Of a DNA stretch of 54,251 bases, positions 40,588 to 49,862 are shown in pieces. Every line of letters starts with the position of its first letter. Positions within the stretch are counted from its first letter, which is position 1. Under the pieces are notes generated by a model. The model was given only the letters and a program-made list of their open reading frames with translations. It searched no databases and was not told the origin of the DNA. A program made the position numbers and the translations under genes. The stretch is from Myxococcota bacterium (GTDB lineage: Bacteria > Myxococcota_A > Polyangia > Polyangiales > Houyiibacteriaceae): the NCBI GenBank assembly GCA_028284955.1, contig JANQQS010000144.1, positions 1 to 54,251 of the forward strand, written 5' to 3'.

Positions 40588-42641
40588 AGCCCAGGCGGGC
40601 GGAGCCAGACGTCTCCCAAAATCGCGCTGCCTTTGCCGTCGAACTCGAATCGAAGAGTGGTGGGGAGTTGTCCTTCGGCGTTTGGCGTGACGGTGGTCAC
40701 CGCGCTGTCATAGACCAGGGATCGCCAGCGCGCGTCGTTGCCCTGTATAGACCAGTACGACGGCGCGACGCGTGCGCGGAGCTCGAGCGGATTCGGGAGC
40801 AGCGGCTTGGATGTGGTTCCGTCTGGGTACACCCATCGCAACTGCGTTCGGACCGGCGGAGGACGGCAAGGGTCTTGTTCGGGAGCGCAAAGCTCGCGAC
40901 GCGTCAGCGTGACGTAGAGAAGCTCATTGGGCGCTACCTCGGTAGCGAGCGGGAGATCGAAACTTCCTGCCGCGCCTTCCCACGTCAACCGTTCGGCAAA
41001 GGAGTTGCTCGACGGAAGGATCATAAGTTCTGAGGTTTTTTTCTTGAGCCGTGTTCCGATGAACAGCCGACGCGCATCACTAGAGAACTCGTGAAGCGGC
41101 GCCACTCGCGAGCCAGGACGTGGTTGAATGCGTCCTTCCCGTCGCGGCCACACAACGCGTTCTTGGTCTAGCGCGCGATGTTCACGACTGATGGACCCGG
41201 CGAAGGTGGCAAGGCTTGGAGGCAAAGGAAATCTTGGGTCGAATATCTGGGCCAGCGCGGGTGATCCGTTTCCGACGTGGGCGCGAACAAACGACGCGAT
41301 CACAGCGGCACCCAGCTTTGTCTGTACTTCCCGATTACGCGATTTGCTGACACGAAACCCTTCATTGTAGGCGCGCCGTGAAGCCTCTCGGGTTTCTGGA
41401 TCTTCGACCGATGACAGAATTTGCTCGATCAACTCGGGCGCGAGTTCGCCGAGCTGGCGGGTCTTTCCTTCTTGAGTCCAGAGCGCGGGTTGGTCGCCGC
41501 CGCAAGTGTCTGTCGTATCCGAGTTTTGCCAGGTTTCATTAAAGAAATCGTGGTTTGCGCCCCACATGGCAAACACGGCTTTGTCTCTTGAATCCGCGGT
41601 TCGCGCGGGGTTGGTCACATTCGCGAACAATCGGTGTGTGCGCGTCGAATCGAACATCGACGAACTTCCGTCACAGCCCGCGATCAGGGTGAGCAACGCG
41701 GTGTTGGGCATGGAAAGAAAAGAACTAACCCCATCTCCAAATCCCGATGCGGCGATGCGCACCACGGCTTGGAAGTTCGTGCGATACATTGCATTGAACC
41801 AATGATGCCCTCGGTGCGGCATTGGCGATTCGGTTCGGAGCTCGCTTTGGAACTCTGCGGTGCGGAGAACTGCGTCGCCGCCTCGAGAGTGGCCGACCAA
41901 CCCCACCTGGTTGAAGTCGATGCGGTGACGAAGAACTGGAAGAGGTGTGCTCGGATTGTTCACTCCGCGTGCTTGAATTTCCTCTCGACGCCAGGCCGAC
42001 ATGGGGACGCCATCGCGATCCCATGCATGGAGTTGCTCCAAGGTTTTGAATATCAAGAACGCTCGCCGATTGATGTGCCCCAGGTCTTCTTCGGGGCGAG
42101 CCGCCCGCCGGCCGATGCTCCGGTTCGCGTTGATCGACACCACCACGAAACCATGGCTCGCGAGCAATCGAGCCAATCGGTCAAAGCCGCGCCAATGGGG
42201 CGCTTCGAACATCCCTTCGGGACAGTCCTGGTCGAAGCCCAAGTGGTCCGTGGGCTCTACCCGCGGCCACCCGTCGCCTAGCTCGACTGAACAGGTCTCT
42301 CTGCCGCCGTGCAGGATGACCACGAGCGGCAGAGGCCTAGGATCCGAGGCAGACTTCTGATCCGAGCCCGGAGCGAAGATGCGGCCGGCAAGCTGCGTGC
42401 GCTCGACCTTAATTGTGGGTTCCGCAAGGCCCGCTGGATCCACGATGTTCGGGTCTGCTTCCGGCGGCAGTTCGTAGCCGCGCTCGTGCACCGTCCACGG
42501 ACCGTGGTCCAGTAGACTGCCCAAGTCTTCGGTCGACTTCGGTCCAGTCGGAGCATCTTCAGTTGCCGATGCTGCGCAGGCGACGAAGAACGCGGCGTAG
42601 CACATCGTGACTGAGGCGATTTTCTTTTCCGTGATGATCAC
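40584..42641 (-). CDS. secreted alpha/beta hydrolase with C-terminal beta domain
   Basis: A 685-residue exported hydrolase. Start is a GTG at 42641. The signal peptide ends FVAC (Cys22), a likely lipobox. The alpha/beta hydrolase core has the oxyanion strand VVILHGG (107-113), nucleophile Ser252 (GLVGHSRGG), Asp324 (IAGCDGSSS) and His364 (WGANHDFF), an order typical of acetylxylan-esterase/PET-hydrolase-like lipases. The last 180 residues form a separate beta-rich domain ending AEGQLPTTLRFEFDG and GSAILGDVWLR; this end is duplicated at 38895-39040. Esters of polymers or lipids are plausible substrates. It converges with the S1 protease, with interlocked stops. Confidence 0.85.
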   Translation of the reverse strand: MIITEKKIASVTMCYAAFFVACAASATEDAPTGPKSTEDLGSLLDHGPWTVHERGYELPPEADPNIVDPAGLAEPTIKVERTQLAGRIFAPGSDQKSASDPRPLPLVVILHGGRETCSVELGDGWPRVEPTDHLGFDQDCPEGMFEAPHWRGFDRLARLLASHGFVVVSINANRSIGRRAARPEEDLGHINRRAFLIFKTLEQLHAWDRDGVPMSAWRREEIQARGVNNPSTPLPVLRHRIDFNQVGLVGHSRGGDAVLRTAEFQSELRTESPMPHRGHHWFNAMYRTNFQAVVRIAASGFGDGVSSFLSMPNTALLTLIAGCDGSSSMFDSTRTHRLFANVTNPARTADSRDKAVFAMWGANHDFFNETWQNSDTTDTCGGDQPALWTQEGKTRQLGELAPELIEQILSSVEDPETREASRRAYNEGFRVSKSRNREVQTKLGAAVIASFVRAHVGNGSPALAQIFDPRFPLPPSLATFAGSISREHRALDQERVVWPRREGRIQPRPGSRVAPLHEFSSDARRLFIGTRLKKKTSELMILPSSNSFAERLTWEGAAGSFDLPLATEVAPNELLYVTLTRRELCAPEQDPCRPPPVRTQLRWVYPDGTTSKPLLPNPLELRARVAPSYWSIQGNDARWRSLVYDSAVTTVTPNAEGQLPTTLRFEFDGKGSAILGDVWLRPPGL

Positions 42642-42665
42642 GTGGTGTTCCCAACTGATTGACGG

Positions 42666-44054
42666 CTACTCTAAGTTCGCCGGCCCTAGCCAATGAAGCG
42701 TACGAGCCGGCTGATCGCAGTGAGGTTGCGTGTATATGCACTCTGTGTCCGCGCCAACACACTCGCGGTCACACACTCCATCGCCGCGGACGCAGGTTCG
42801 TTCGAACGCTCGTACTCCGAGCGATGCGTAGCAGGCTGCACACAACGCCGATTCGGGTGCGCGCTCGGCCATGAATATGAGAGAGTCAGGTGGCTCGAGG
42901 CAGTCTTCTATCACGGCGACACATTCTTTCGGGAAACATGCCGCGACGGCCTGGGTTTCGCATTGTTGTCTCTCGTTGCTGAGACTCTCACAAAGGTCTT
43001 GCGGGGTCATCGTGCCGCAGCCTGGGGTGCATTTGTTTCTTTGCTGACTCAGACATCGCTGTGCTTGACGAATGCGACCAGCCGGCGGATGGGGATCGGC
43101 GCCTTGGCACAAGTTCGGCTGCGATTGAATGTTCGGTTGGCCATGAATGACGCTCCGCACCCAGGCGCCATGGCTGCTTTGGTCCACCCGCATGCCAACG
43201 GAGAACCGATAGGGGACTCCGGTCGACAGCAGGCCCAACTGTTCCCAACCGTTTGCCCCTGTCGGTACCCAGACGGATGGGGACCCGGAGTCACCCGGAT
43301 GAGCTCCGCGTTGTTCGTCTCCAATCGTTTGGTGGTTTTTGATGAATGCCTGCGGATAGACGGTATCGAGCGTTTGGGCGAGGGACGAAGCGCCGTACGT
43401 TAGGTTGTCGTGATCAGCCAGCGGATCATTTGACGAAAAGGAGATCCAGCTCGCTGTTCGAAGCGGCGTTGGATCATTTGGCGCGGCGTGTGACGAGGCT
43501 AGCTGCGACGCGGGTATCCGCGATAGAGGTATCGGAGTGAAGTGCGCGAAGCGCTCGACTGGATGCTGAGGAAAGCACGTGCGAACCACGGCCACATCGT
43601 TCAGGAATGGCCATCTGGTTCGCGCTAGGGGATGCAGGTTCCAGTCGGAAGCTCGAATGTTGGCAACCAAAGCGTCGTCGAGAGAGCCCCATTCGTTGAG
43701 CATGAAGCGGGCATCGATGGCTTTCGCTTCTGTTTCACCGGGCTGGACAAAACTGGCGCGCGCCTGGCAGTGAGCTGCAGTGAGCACCCATCCGCAATGT
43801 CCCCGTGGACTTGGTGACGAGCCGTCGGGCGAATCCATCGCGACGACGGTTCCGACGCAGGAAATCTGTTTGGAGAACTGTTCGTCGTCATGAAAAAAAC
43901 CGCCGACGGCGGGAAATTGGAAGGTTTTTCCTCCCCCGAACAGTTTTTCTCTTTCCTCTTCGAACGCGATGTCGGGTGCGCATCCCCAGAAAACAGCGAT
44001 TAGGAAGCATTCGAACGTGCTTCGACCAAACGTGCCAAGGGGCTTGGAGCGCAT
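42666..44054 (-). CDS. chymotrypsin-like (S1) serine protease with Cys-rich tail
   Basis: About 462 residues from the ATG at 44054, which gives a signal peptide ending VFWGC (Cys25, lipobox-like). S1 triad: His95 (GWVLTAAHC), Asp153 (FLNDVAVVRT) and Ser256 (HPGDSGSPS). After the protease domain, from about 300, there is a Cys-rich tail (CQGADPH, CLSQQRNKCTPGCGTM, CDRECVGADTEC) similar in style to the tail of the protease at 39205. It lies 24 bases upstream of the hydrolase start on the same strand (minus), so the two are probably co-transcribed, and it is divergent from the peptidase at 44155. Confidence 0.85.
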   Translation of the reverse strand: MRSKPLGTFGRSTFECFLIAVFWGCAPDIAFEEEREKLFGGGKTFQFPAVGGFFHDDEQFSKQISCVGTVVAMDSPDGSSPSPRGHCGWVLTAAHCQARASFVQPGETEAKAIDARFMLNEWGSLDDALVANIRASDWNLHPLARTRWPFLNDVAVVRTCFPQHPVERFAHFTPIPLSRIPASQLASSHAAPNDPTPLRTASWISFSSNDPLADHDNLTYGASSLAQTLDTVYPQAFIKNHQTIGDEQRGAHPGDSGSPSVWVPTGANGWEQLGLLSTGVPYRFSVGMRVDQSSHGAWVRSVIHGQPNIQSQPNLCQGADPHPPAGRIRQAQRCLSQQRNKCTPGCGTMTPQDLCESLSNERQQCETQAVAACFPKECVAVIEDCLEPPDSLIFMAERAPESALCAACYASLGVRAFERTCVRGDGVCDRECVGADTECIYTQPHCDQPARTLHWLGPANLE

Positions 44055-44154
44055 GCTTTCGAGTTGACGCAAATAGCGCGCCAAGTGATGTAGCTTGACA
44101 TGACAGCGCATGAGAGTTCACGGCTCGAGGTCCTAACGTTGGAGCGACTTTTGC

Positions 44155-45831
44155 ATGGTCGAACACGCAATGATGTTTCGTTCGTATATTTTCTCAGTAG
44201 CTTGTCTGGCGTTTAGTTCAGCATGCACCGCTGCGACTCCGGAAGCAGGAGCGGTGCAAGCCAAGGCTTTGAACACCAAAACGGTTCCTTGCTGGTTCGA
44301 CACCACACGCATTCCGACATCTCGGACGCTGGTGTGTCGCTACGTGACGGTCCCTCAGTGGCACCCTGGGATCACGGGTGGTCTCGCTGGCAACGCGCAG
44401 CCTGGACTTAGGCCACTTCAGATTGCGGTGGTCGTGGCCGAAAGCGCCACCGCGTCAAGCGAACCTCCGCTATTCGTGCTGGGCGGGGGACCTGAGGCGA
44501 CGACGCCCAAGCTTTGGTGGCAGATGCCCTACTGGGAGTCGATGGCTGGTGATCGGGACATCGTGGTGCATGACTACCGTGGGGTTGGCTATTCGAAACC
44601 TTCGATTTCGTGCGACGTGGCTGAGCGCGACGCGAGGCGGCTCGAGACAGAGTTTTCCGTCGACCGAGATACCGTACGCGCCGAGGATTTCTTGGAACAT
44701 CCAAACGCGCGGAAGTTGCTGGGTTCGCTCTACGCGACCTGTGCCGCGCGCGGTAAATCTCAAGGCGTCGACTATCGAGCGTTTACCGCACGGCAGATTG
44801 CAGCCGACGTCGACGCCATCGCGGGCGCGCTCGGATTCACTGGAGCAGTCGATCTCGTGGGCGAATCGTACGGAACGCGGCTCGCCCAGGTCGTCGCGAT
44901 GCAGCATCCTGCGCGGGTTCGTCGCGCGGTCGTCGACGGTGTGAGTGCGTACGGGCTGGACTACATCGGGCAACAACATGCGTCGTTGAGTGCGGTATTG
45001 GACCGCATTTCTAGAGCTTGTTATGGCCAACCGGCGTGTCGTGCTGCTTACTGTGGCTCAGATTCTGATTCGGTTGCGGGCAACTGTGAGTTGTTTGAGC
45101 AGCACATCAACGAGGTCGCAGAGCGACTCCATGCGAAGCCCGTCGAGGTGACGTGGGGTGGTGTCGCGGGCGGCTCGATGCTCACGCAGACGTTGTATCC
45201 GACCGCCATCTTGAGTCTATTGGGCTTGGTCTCTCAGACGCCGACCGCATATCATGTTCCTGCGTTGGTGCGTGCCTTCCACGATGCGACGGAAGGTCGA
45301 ACCGAACGGCTCGCAAGACTGATGGGATTGTTTGGTGGACTGGAACTCACCGATCAGGACGCAGCATCGAACGAAACCTTAGATGCGGGACTGGTGCTCA
45401 CTTTCGCGGCGTATTGTGCCGATTACCGTACTCCCCAGGTCCGAATCGCGCATCAGGGACGGTTTCGTAGTATCGAGAGTATTTTTCTCGAACACACGCG
45501 AGAGTTCTATGAAACATGCGGACACCTCGGGATTACCGAGACCGATGCTGGGCTCTCGCCTTCGGAGCGTTTCTCTGGAGCGTTCCTTACGATATCGGGT
45601 GAGTTCGATGCGATCACCACCATGGAAAGTGCGGCGCTTGTCCGAGGGCTTTTTGGCGCAGACCGTGTGCAGCAGCGAGTCCTTACCCACGGTCCACACG
45701 TTGCCACTCTTGCGAACAGCGGAGACTGCGCGCGGAGTATGGCGCGGGAGTTCCTGGCCACCGGAAACGCTTCGCACTGCACCACGCCGCCGTTGACGTT
45801 CGACTCGAGTGAACCACCCGCATCCAATTGA
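44155..45831 (+). CDS. S33-type alpha/beta hydrolase lipoprotein (prolyl/tripeptidyl aminopeptidase-like)
   Basis: A 558-residue exported hydrolase. GGAG lies ten bases before the ATG at 44155; ATGs at 44170 and 44173 are alternatives. The signal peptide ends FSSAC (Cys24). Motifs: LFVLGGGPEATTP (oxyanion region, typical HGGPG-like block of proline iminopeptidases), DIVVHDYRGVGYS, nucleophile GESYG (Ser238), Asp485 (SGEFDAITT) and His515 (THGPHVATL), then the C-terminal Cys pattern seen in TAP-like proteins. It probably removes N-terminal residues from peptides made by the neighbouring proteases. Followed by the remnant of a metallopeptidase gene. Confidence 0.88.
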   Translation: MVEHAMMFRSYIFSVACLAFSSACTAATPEAGAVQAKALNTKTVPCWFDTTRIPTSRTLVCRYVTVPQWHPGITGGLAGNAQPGLRPLQIAVVVAESATASSEPPLFVLGGGPEATTPKLWWQMPYWESMAGDRDIVVHDYRGVGYSKPSISCDVAERDARRLETEFSVDRDTVRAEDFLEHPNARKLLGSLYATCAARGKSQGVDYRAFTARQIAADVDAIAGALGFTGAVDLVGESYGTRLAQVVAMQHPARVRRAVVDGVSAYGLDYIGQQHASLSAVLDRISRACYGQPACRAAYCGSDSDSVAGNCELFEQHINEVAERLHAKPVEVTWGGVAGGSMLTQTLYPTAILSLLGLVSQTPTAYHVPALVRAFHDATEGRTERLARLMGLFGGLELTDQDAASNETLDAGLVLTFAAYCADYRTPQVRIAHQGRFRSIESIFLEHTREFYETCGHLGITETDAGLSPSERFSGAFLTISGEFDAITTMESAALVRGLFGADRVQQRVLTHGPHVATLANSGDCARSMAREFLATGNASHCTTPPLTFDSSEPPASN

Positions 45832-45866
45832 AAGGGCAGCTCCATCACCGAATCGTCTGGGACTAA

Positions 45867-46250
45867 GCACTAGGGGACAGCACGAGGACGACGCTCTCCT
45901 TTGGAACGCCCTGGGTGCGCAAGACGCCGGACCAGGCATACTCGGTTGGCGCGTCGCTGTTTGCTACGCTCGCCCGGCGCGTCGGGCACGACAAACTCGT
46001 GCACGCGATGAGTCAGTTCTACCAGCGCAATCGCTGTGCGCGCGTCACCACCGAAGCGCTCGAGCGTTTTCTGCATTGCACATTGCCCGATGCACCCGAT
46101 TCGCCTCATCCCGACGTGCGATTTTGTTTCATCGCTTCGTCTACGGCCGAGAAGGCACCCCGCCGAGCGTTCCAGGAGACTATTGTCGCTAGTGTTGCGG
46201 GATGGTTCAGACAATCGACCGCAGTCGGAAGAGGACCGAGTCCATCATGA
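45867..46250 (+). pseudogene. remnant of an M1-type aminopeptidase-like gene
   Basis: An open frame after an in-frame TAA (45864-45866), without a plausible start. The part FGTPWVRKTPDQAYSVGASL and the following FATLARRVGHDKLVHAM, then FYQRN and TTEALERFL, resemble the C-terminal half of the catalytic domain of M1 metallopeptidases (the Y-x-x-G-x-L helix and the following F-x-x-Y-x-x-x-x block). The zinc-binding HExxH part is missing. Its last 40 bases overlap the 3' end of holB. Either a decayed gene or a small unrelated protein. Confidence 0.4.
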
Positions 46251-47223
46251 TTTGGGGGTTGGCGTTGCGGCGAAGGAGCTCGACGGTTTCTTCGAGCAGC
46301 TGGACGCGGGAGGCTGCGCCGTAGGGGCCCAGCTCTTGGGCTCGTTGACGGACCGTTTCTTTGGCGCCTTGGAAGGCCCATTGGAGTTCGTCGACGCCGG
46401 CCGCGGCGCAGGCAATGTCTCGGTAAAAGGCTTGCAGGGTTTCGATGAGAAGCTGCGGGTGGTCGTGTTTGGCGAGGCGTTCGGCGGCCGCGACGGCGGT
46501 TCCGGGTTGGGGGCGCTGGGTGGCCTGGTCGATGTGGATCGCTTCTTGGACTAGGGCTTTGCCAAGCCCTTGTTCGGCGAACGTGAGGGCGCGATCGGCG
46601 CGTCCGTCGGCGAGCGCGATCGCCGCGGCGCGCTCGGGTTCGGGCACCTCGTGGGCGGCGAGGATTTCATGGATGAGGCTCGCGGGCAGGCGCTGGAAGC
46701 GGACGCTTTGGCAGCGCGAGCGAATGGTTGGCAGGAGCTGGTCGGGGCGTTCGGCGAGCAGCAAGAAGTGCACGCCGGGACGGGCTTCCTCGAGCGTCTT
46801 GAGCATCGCGTTGGCGCCTTCGGGATGAATCTCAGGAAAGCTCACGTCGGCTTCGGGGAATATCAAAAATGTCGCGCAGGCTTCGAAGGGCGCGTATTGC
46901 GCGACGGGGAGGATCTCCTCGCGCAGCGTTTCCACGTTGATGTTTCGGTGCCCTTCGTTTCGCGGAAGAAACACGCGTACGTCGGGGTGGGTGCCGGCGT
47001 CGATTCGGGCGCTGCAGTTTGAGGTCGCGTCGCGATCCGTTGCGCTGCGATCCACTGGGTTCTGGGCGATGACGTAGCGCGCCAGCGCGAGGGCGGCTTT
47101 TTGTTTGCCTACGCCGCTCGGGCCTTGGAATAGGTAAGCGGACGCCAACCGCTGCTCGTCGGCCGCGCGCTTGAGCGTGCGCACCGCGGTGTCTTGAGCG
47201 CGAATGTCATCGAGCGTGCTCAC
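46207..47223 (-). CDS. holB: DNA polymerase III subunit delta-prime
   Basis: A 338-residue clamp-loader subunit of the replicative polymerase. The AAA+ core shows the P-loop GPSGVGK (34-40), NVETLREEI, the LFPEADVSF-like IFPEADVSFPEIHPEGANAM region followed by LKTLEEA, and SRCQSVRF with the SRC motif of delta-prime. The C-terminal domain is the helical collar. It opens the sliding clamp together with DnaX and delta. The ATG overlaps the TetR stop (ATGA), making a fabH-tetR-holB transcription unit, an unusual company for holB, which more often follows tmk. Confidence 0.93.
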   Translation of the reverse strand: MSTLDDIRAQDTAVRTLKRAADEQRLASAYLFQGPSGVGKQKAALALARYVIAQNPVDRSATDRDATSNCSARIDAGTHPDVRVFLPRNEGHRNINVETLREEILPVAQYAPFEACATFLIFPEADVSFPEIHPEGANAMLKTLEEARPGVHFLLLAERPDQLLPTIRSRCQSVRFQRLPASLIHEILAAHEVPEPERAAAIALADGRADRALTFAEQGLGKALVQEAIHIDQATQRPQPGTAVAAAERLAKHDHPQLLIETLQAFYRDIACAAAGVDELQWAFQGAKETVRQRAQELGPYGAASRVQLLEETVELLRRNANPQIMMDSVLFRLRSIV

Positions 47224-47858
47224 GAGGGCGAGGGGGGTTCGGAGGCGGATTGAATCGCCGGGGAGCCGAGCTCGAACATGGATTGGGCCATGGTTTCGAT
47301 GGCGTAGACCACGTCGCCCGGCTGCAGCGCTTCGGGGTCGGCAAACGCTTGCATGACAAGTCCATCGAGCAGGCCGATGACCAGCCGGGGGAGTAGTTCG
47401 ACGCGGATTTTTGGTTTGATGCCGATCGCGTAGAGGTGGGTGGATAGGTAGTCGTGAATCTGCGCGGCGGCGAGGCGGTAGTAGTCGGCGAGTTGTGGGC
47501 GAAGTTTTTCTTCGTAGAGGCTTTGGGCCAGGAGGTCTGCAACGACGAGCGCTTCATCGGTTCGCTCCGCTCGCACGCGCCAGAGTTCCTCGAGGGACGC
47601 ATGGAGCGACTCAAAGGGGTTTCCCCCAGTGGACCAGGCATCGATGGTTCGTTGTTGCACCGCGTCGCATGCGGTCTTGAGCACCACGAAGATCAGCGAT
47701 TCCTTAGTAGGGTAGTGGTAATGCACGGCCCCTTTGCTCATGCCCGCTTCTCGCGCGATGTCCATCAAGCTGGTGCGGGCGTAGCCTTGACGCGCGAGCA
47801 CGCGAATCGCGGCTTGCACGATATGCGCGGTGCTAATCTCCGACTTCTTGTAGCCCAT
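47220..47858 (-). CDS. TetR/AcrR family transcriptional regulator
   Basis: A 212-residue repressor-type protein. The DNA-binding domain (about 8-58) has the helix-turn-helix TSLMDIAREAGMSKGAVHYHYP (29-50) typical of TetR; the rest is an all-helical ligand-binding and dimer domain. It begins 27 bases after the fabH stop and overlaps holB. By position it may control fatty acid synthesis, as FadR/FabR-like TetR members do, and acyl-CoA or acyl-ACP is a likely ligand; this is inference. Confidence 0.93.
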   Translation of the reverse strand: MGYKKSEISTAHIVQAAIRVLARQGYARTSLMDIAREAGMSKGAVHYHYPTKESLIFVVLKTACDAVQQRTIDAWSTGGNPFESLHASLEELWRVRAERTDEALVVADLLAQSLYEEKLRPQLADYYRLAAAQIHDYLSTHLYAIGIKPKIRVELLPRLVIGLLDGLVMQAFADPEALQPGDVVYAIETMAQSMFELGSPAIQSASEPPSPS

Positions 47859-47885
47859 GCGTTTGTTCGCGCCCGCGTGCTTAGC

Positions 47886-48941
47886 CTAGAGCTGCATCAG
47901 CGCCGCGCCCCAATTCAACCCTGACCCGAGCGCCAAGAAACACACCAGGTCGCCTTCTTTCATTTTGCCATCACGCCGCAGTTCGTCGGTCAAGATGCCT
48001 ACCGTCGCAGCGGAGGTGTTGCCGAAGCGGGCAATGTTGCTGGGGACCTTCTCCGGGGGCAGTTTGAGCTGCTGGCGAACGGCGTTGTTGATGCGGTCGT
48101 TGGCTTGGTGGGCCACGAACCAATCGACGTCTTCGAACGTGACGCCATGTTTTTCGCAGAGCTGCGTGACGACGCGAGAGAGCTCGGTGACCGCCGTTTT
48201 GAAGAGGTCACGCCCTTGCATGCGGGGAATATGCTCCTCTCGTTCGAACATTTCAGGGGTGAAGTAGGGGCGGCTGCGAAATCCTCCGCTGGGAATGAAG
48301 ATGCGGTCGTACATGCGGCCGTCCGTGTGCACCTGGGCTCCGATGAAGCCTTTTTCGCCTTCACCTTTGCGCATCACCATAGCCGCCGCGCCGTCGCCGA
48401 AAAGCACTGCCAGCCCCCGATGTCGGGTGCCTTTCTCGAAGGCTTCGGGGCGCACCGCGCGATCGCTTTCGCCGGAGAGGACGTCCCAATCTTCCCACGG
48501 CATGAATCCGGCGTGTGCATCTGCGCCGACGATGAGCACGGTCTTGGCTTGGTCGCTGAGCACGAGACCGTTGGCCACCTGGAGCGCGAACGGCATTGCG
48601 GCGCACTGCTGCCGAATGTCGAGCGCGGGAACTCGAGGGATGCCTAGTTTTGCCCCGAGGAGGCCTCCCGACCCAGGAAACACAAACTCCGGGGTCATGG
48701 TGGCGAACACGATATAGTCGATCTCCTTGGGGTCGATGTTTGCATCGGCGCAAGCCAAGCGCGAGGCCTCGGCAGCCAGATCGCTGACGCCTTCGCCCTC
48801 GGCCACGTAGTACCGCTGCTCGATCCCCGTCCGCTGACGAATCCACTCGTCGCTGGTGTCCATCACTTTGGCGAGCGCCGAGTTGGAAACGGGTTTTCCG
48901 GGCACGTAGTGTCCGGTTCCAATGATGGTGATGCCCGCCAC
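47886..48941 (-). CDS. fabH: 3-oxoacyl-ACP synthase III family protein
   Basis: A 351-residue thiolase-fold enzyme of the FabH family, which condenses an acyl-CoA with malonyl-ACP to start fatty acid chains. AGGAG lies eight bases before a GTG start at 48941. Triad: Cys113 (IRQQCAAM), His278 (VAHQAND) and Asn308 (FGNTSAA). The C-terminal GSGLNWGAALMQL is typical. The insert FMPWEDWDVLSGESDRAVRPEAFEKG lengthens it relative to E. coli FabH (317), so it may be a KASIII-like enzyme of another branch (for example long-chain head-to-head condensation or secondary metabolism). First gene of the fabH-tetR-holB unit. Confidence 0.88.
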   Translation of the reverse strand: MAGITIIGTGHYVPGKPVSNSALAKVMDTSDEWIRQRTGIEQRYYVAEGEGVSDLAAEASRLACADANIDPKEIDYIVFATMTPEFVFPGSGGLLGAKLGIPRVPALDIRQQCAAMPFALQVANGLVLSDQAKTVLIVGADAHAGFMPWEDWDVLSGESDRAVRPEAFEKGTRHRGLAVLFGDGAAAMVMRKGEGEKGFIGAQVHTDGRMYDRIFIPSGGFRSRPYFTPEMFEREEHIPRMQGRDLFKTAVTELSRVVTQLCEKHGVTFEDVDWFVAHQANDRINNAVRQQLKLPPEKVPSNIARFGNTSAATVGILTDELRRDGKMKEGDLVCFLALGSGLNWGAALMQL

Positions 48942-49122
48942 GGGTTGTTCTCCTGAAGGCCTCTGCGGGCCGCGTTCGAGTCGAAAAAGCGTCTAGCATC
49001 GGCTGTGCCGGAAGTCACGGCGGCGCCCGGGCTCCTCCTTCTCGGGGAGCTTTCCGAGAATCAGGCTCTTCCCCGGCGGGAGGATGCGAGCGATACAAGG
49101 TCGGATCTGGTAGGCTGATGTC

Positions 49123-49851
49123 GTGCGTTTCGCGTTCATTGCTGTGAGCATGCCGCTTGTTTGGCTGGGCGGCGTGGGTCTAGGCTGCACATTGGACGAG
49201 ACGGGGTTGCGGGAAGCCGCGGTGATCGACGGGGGTACGCGTCGGGTGGCTCCGCAGGGTGATGCGATGGCGGACGCCTCCGGTTGGAACGATGGCGGCG
49301 CGACGCTGGATGGTGGGGGCTCGGATGGCGGAGGCACGCAAGACAGCGGTACGGACACTGGGCCCCCGTGCCCCGACCCGCAGCCCGAGCGCTGCGACGC
49401 GATCGACAACGATTGTGACGGGGACATCGACGAAGAAACCTGCAGCGAATGCGTGCGCGCAGTGATTTCGGGTCGCGTGTACCTTCTATGCGCCAGCGAA
49501 ATGAATTGGTCGGATGCGCGCGCGTTTTGCTTGAATCGCGGGTACGATTTGGTGGTGCTCGATACCCTCGCTGAGGATCGGGCGATTTGGGAGCGGGCCA
49601 AATCGATCAGTGCGGAAGATTGGTGGATCGGCATGACCGATGCGATCACCGAAGGGACGTATTTGTGGGTCGACAGTCGTGTGGCGTGGACCAACGGCAT
49701 GGCGTCGACGTTCACCAACTGGCGCGATGGAATGCCCGAGAATGTCGATGAAGAGGACTGTGTTGAGTTTGACGAAGACCTCTCCGACGGGCTCTGGGCG
49801 GATAATGGCTGTGCACGTCGCTCGCCTTTTGTCTGCGAGATCGGTCGCTAG
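49123..49851 (+). CDS. C-type lectin-domain exported protein with MopE-like motif
   Basis: A 242-residue exported protein starting at GTG 49123. The N-terminus is a signal peptide (VSMPLVWLGGVGLGC, possibly lipidated at Cys22), followed by a Gly/Asp/Thr-rich linker to about 85. Then ERCDAIDNDCDGDIDEETC (87-105), the Asp-rich putative metal-binding motif of MopE-type proteins. From about 105 on, a C-type lectin-like domain: WSDARAFCLNRGYDLVVLDT, WWIGMTDAITEGTYLWVDS, TNWRDGMPENVDEEDCVEF and WADNGCARRSPFVCE, with the conserved Cys pairs and the WxD..P-E-N type Ca site. Probably binds surface or prey glycans. Confidence 0.9.
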   Translation: MRFAFIAVSMPLVWLGGVGLGCTLDETGLREAAVIDGGTRRVAPQGDAMADASGWNDGGATLDGGGSDGGGTQDSGTDTGPPCPDPQPERCDAIDNDCDGDIDEETCSECVRAVISGRVYLLCASEMNWSDARAFCLNRGYDLVVLDTLAEDRAIWERAKSISAEDWWIGMTDAITEGTYLWVDSRVAWTNGMASTFTNWRDGMPENVDEEDCVEFDEDLSDGLWADNGCARRSPFVCEIGR

Positions 49852-49862
49852 AGCACGGACCC

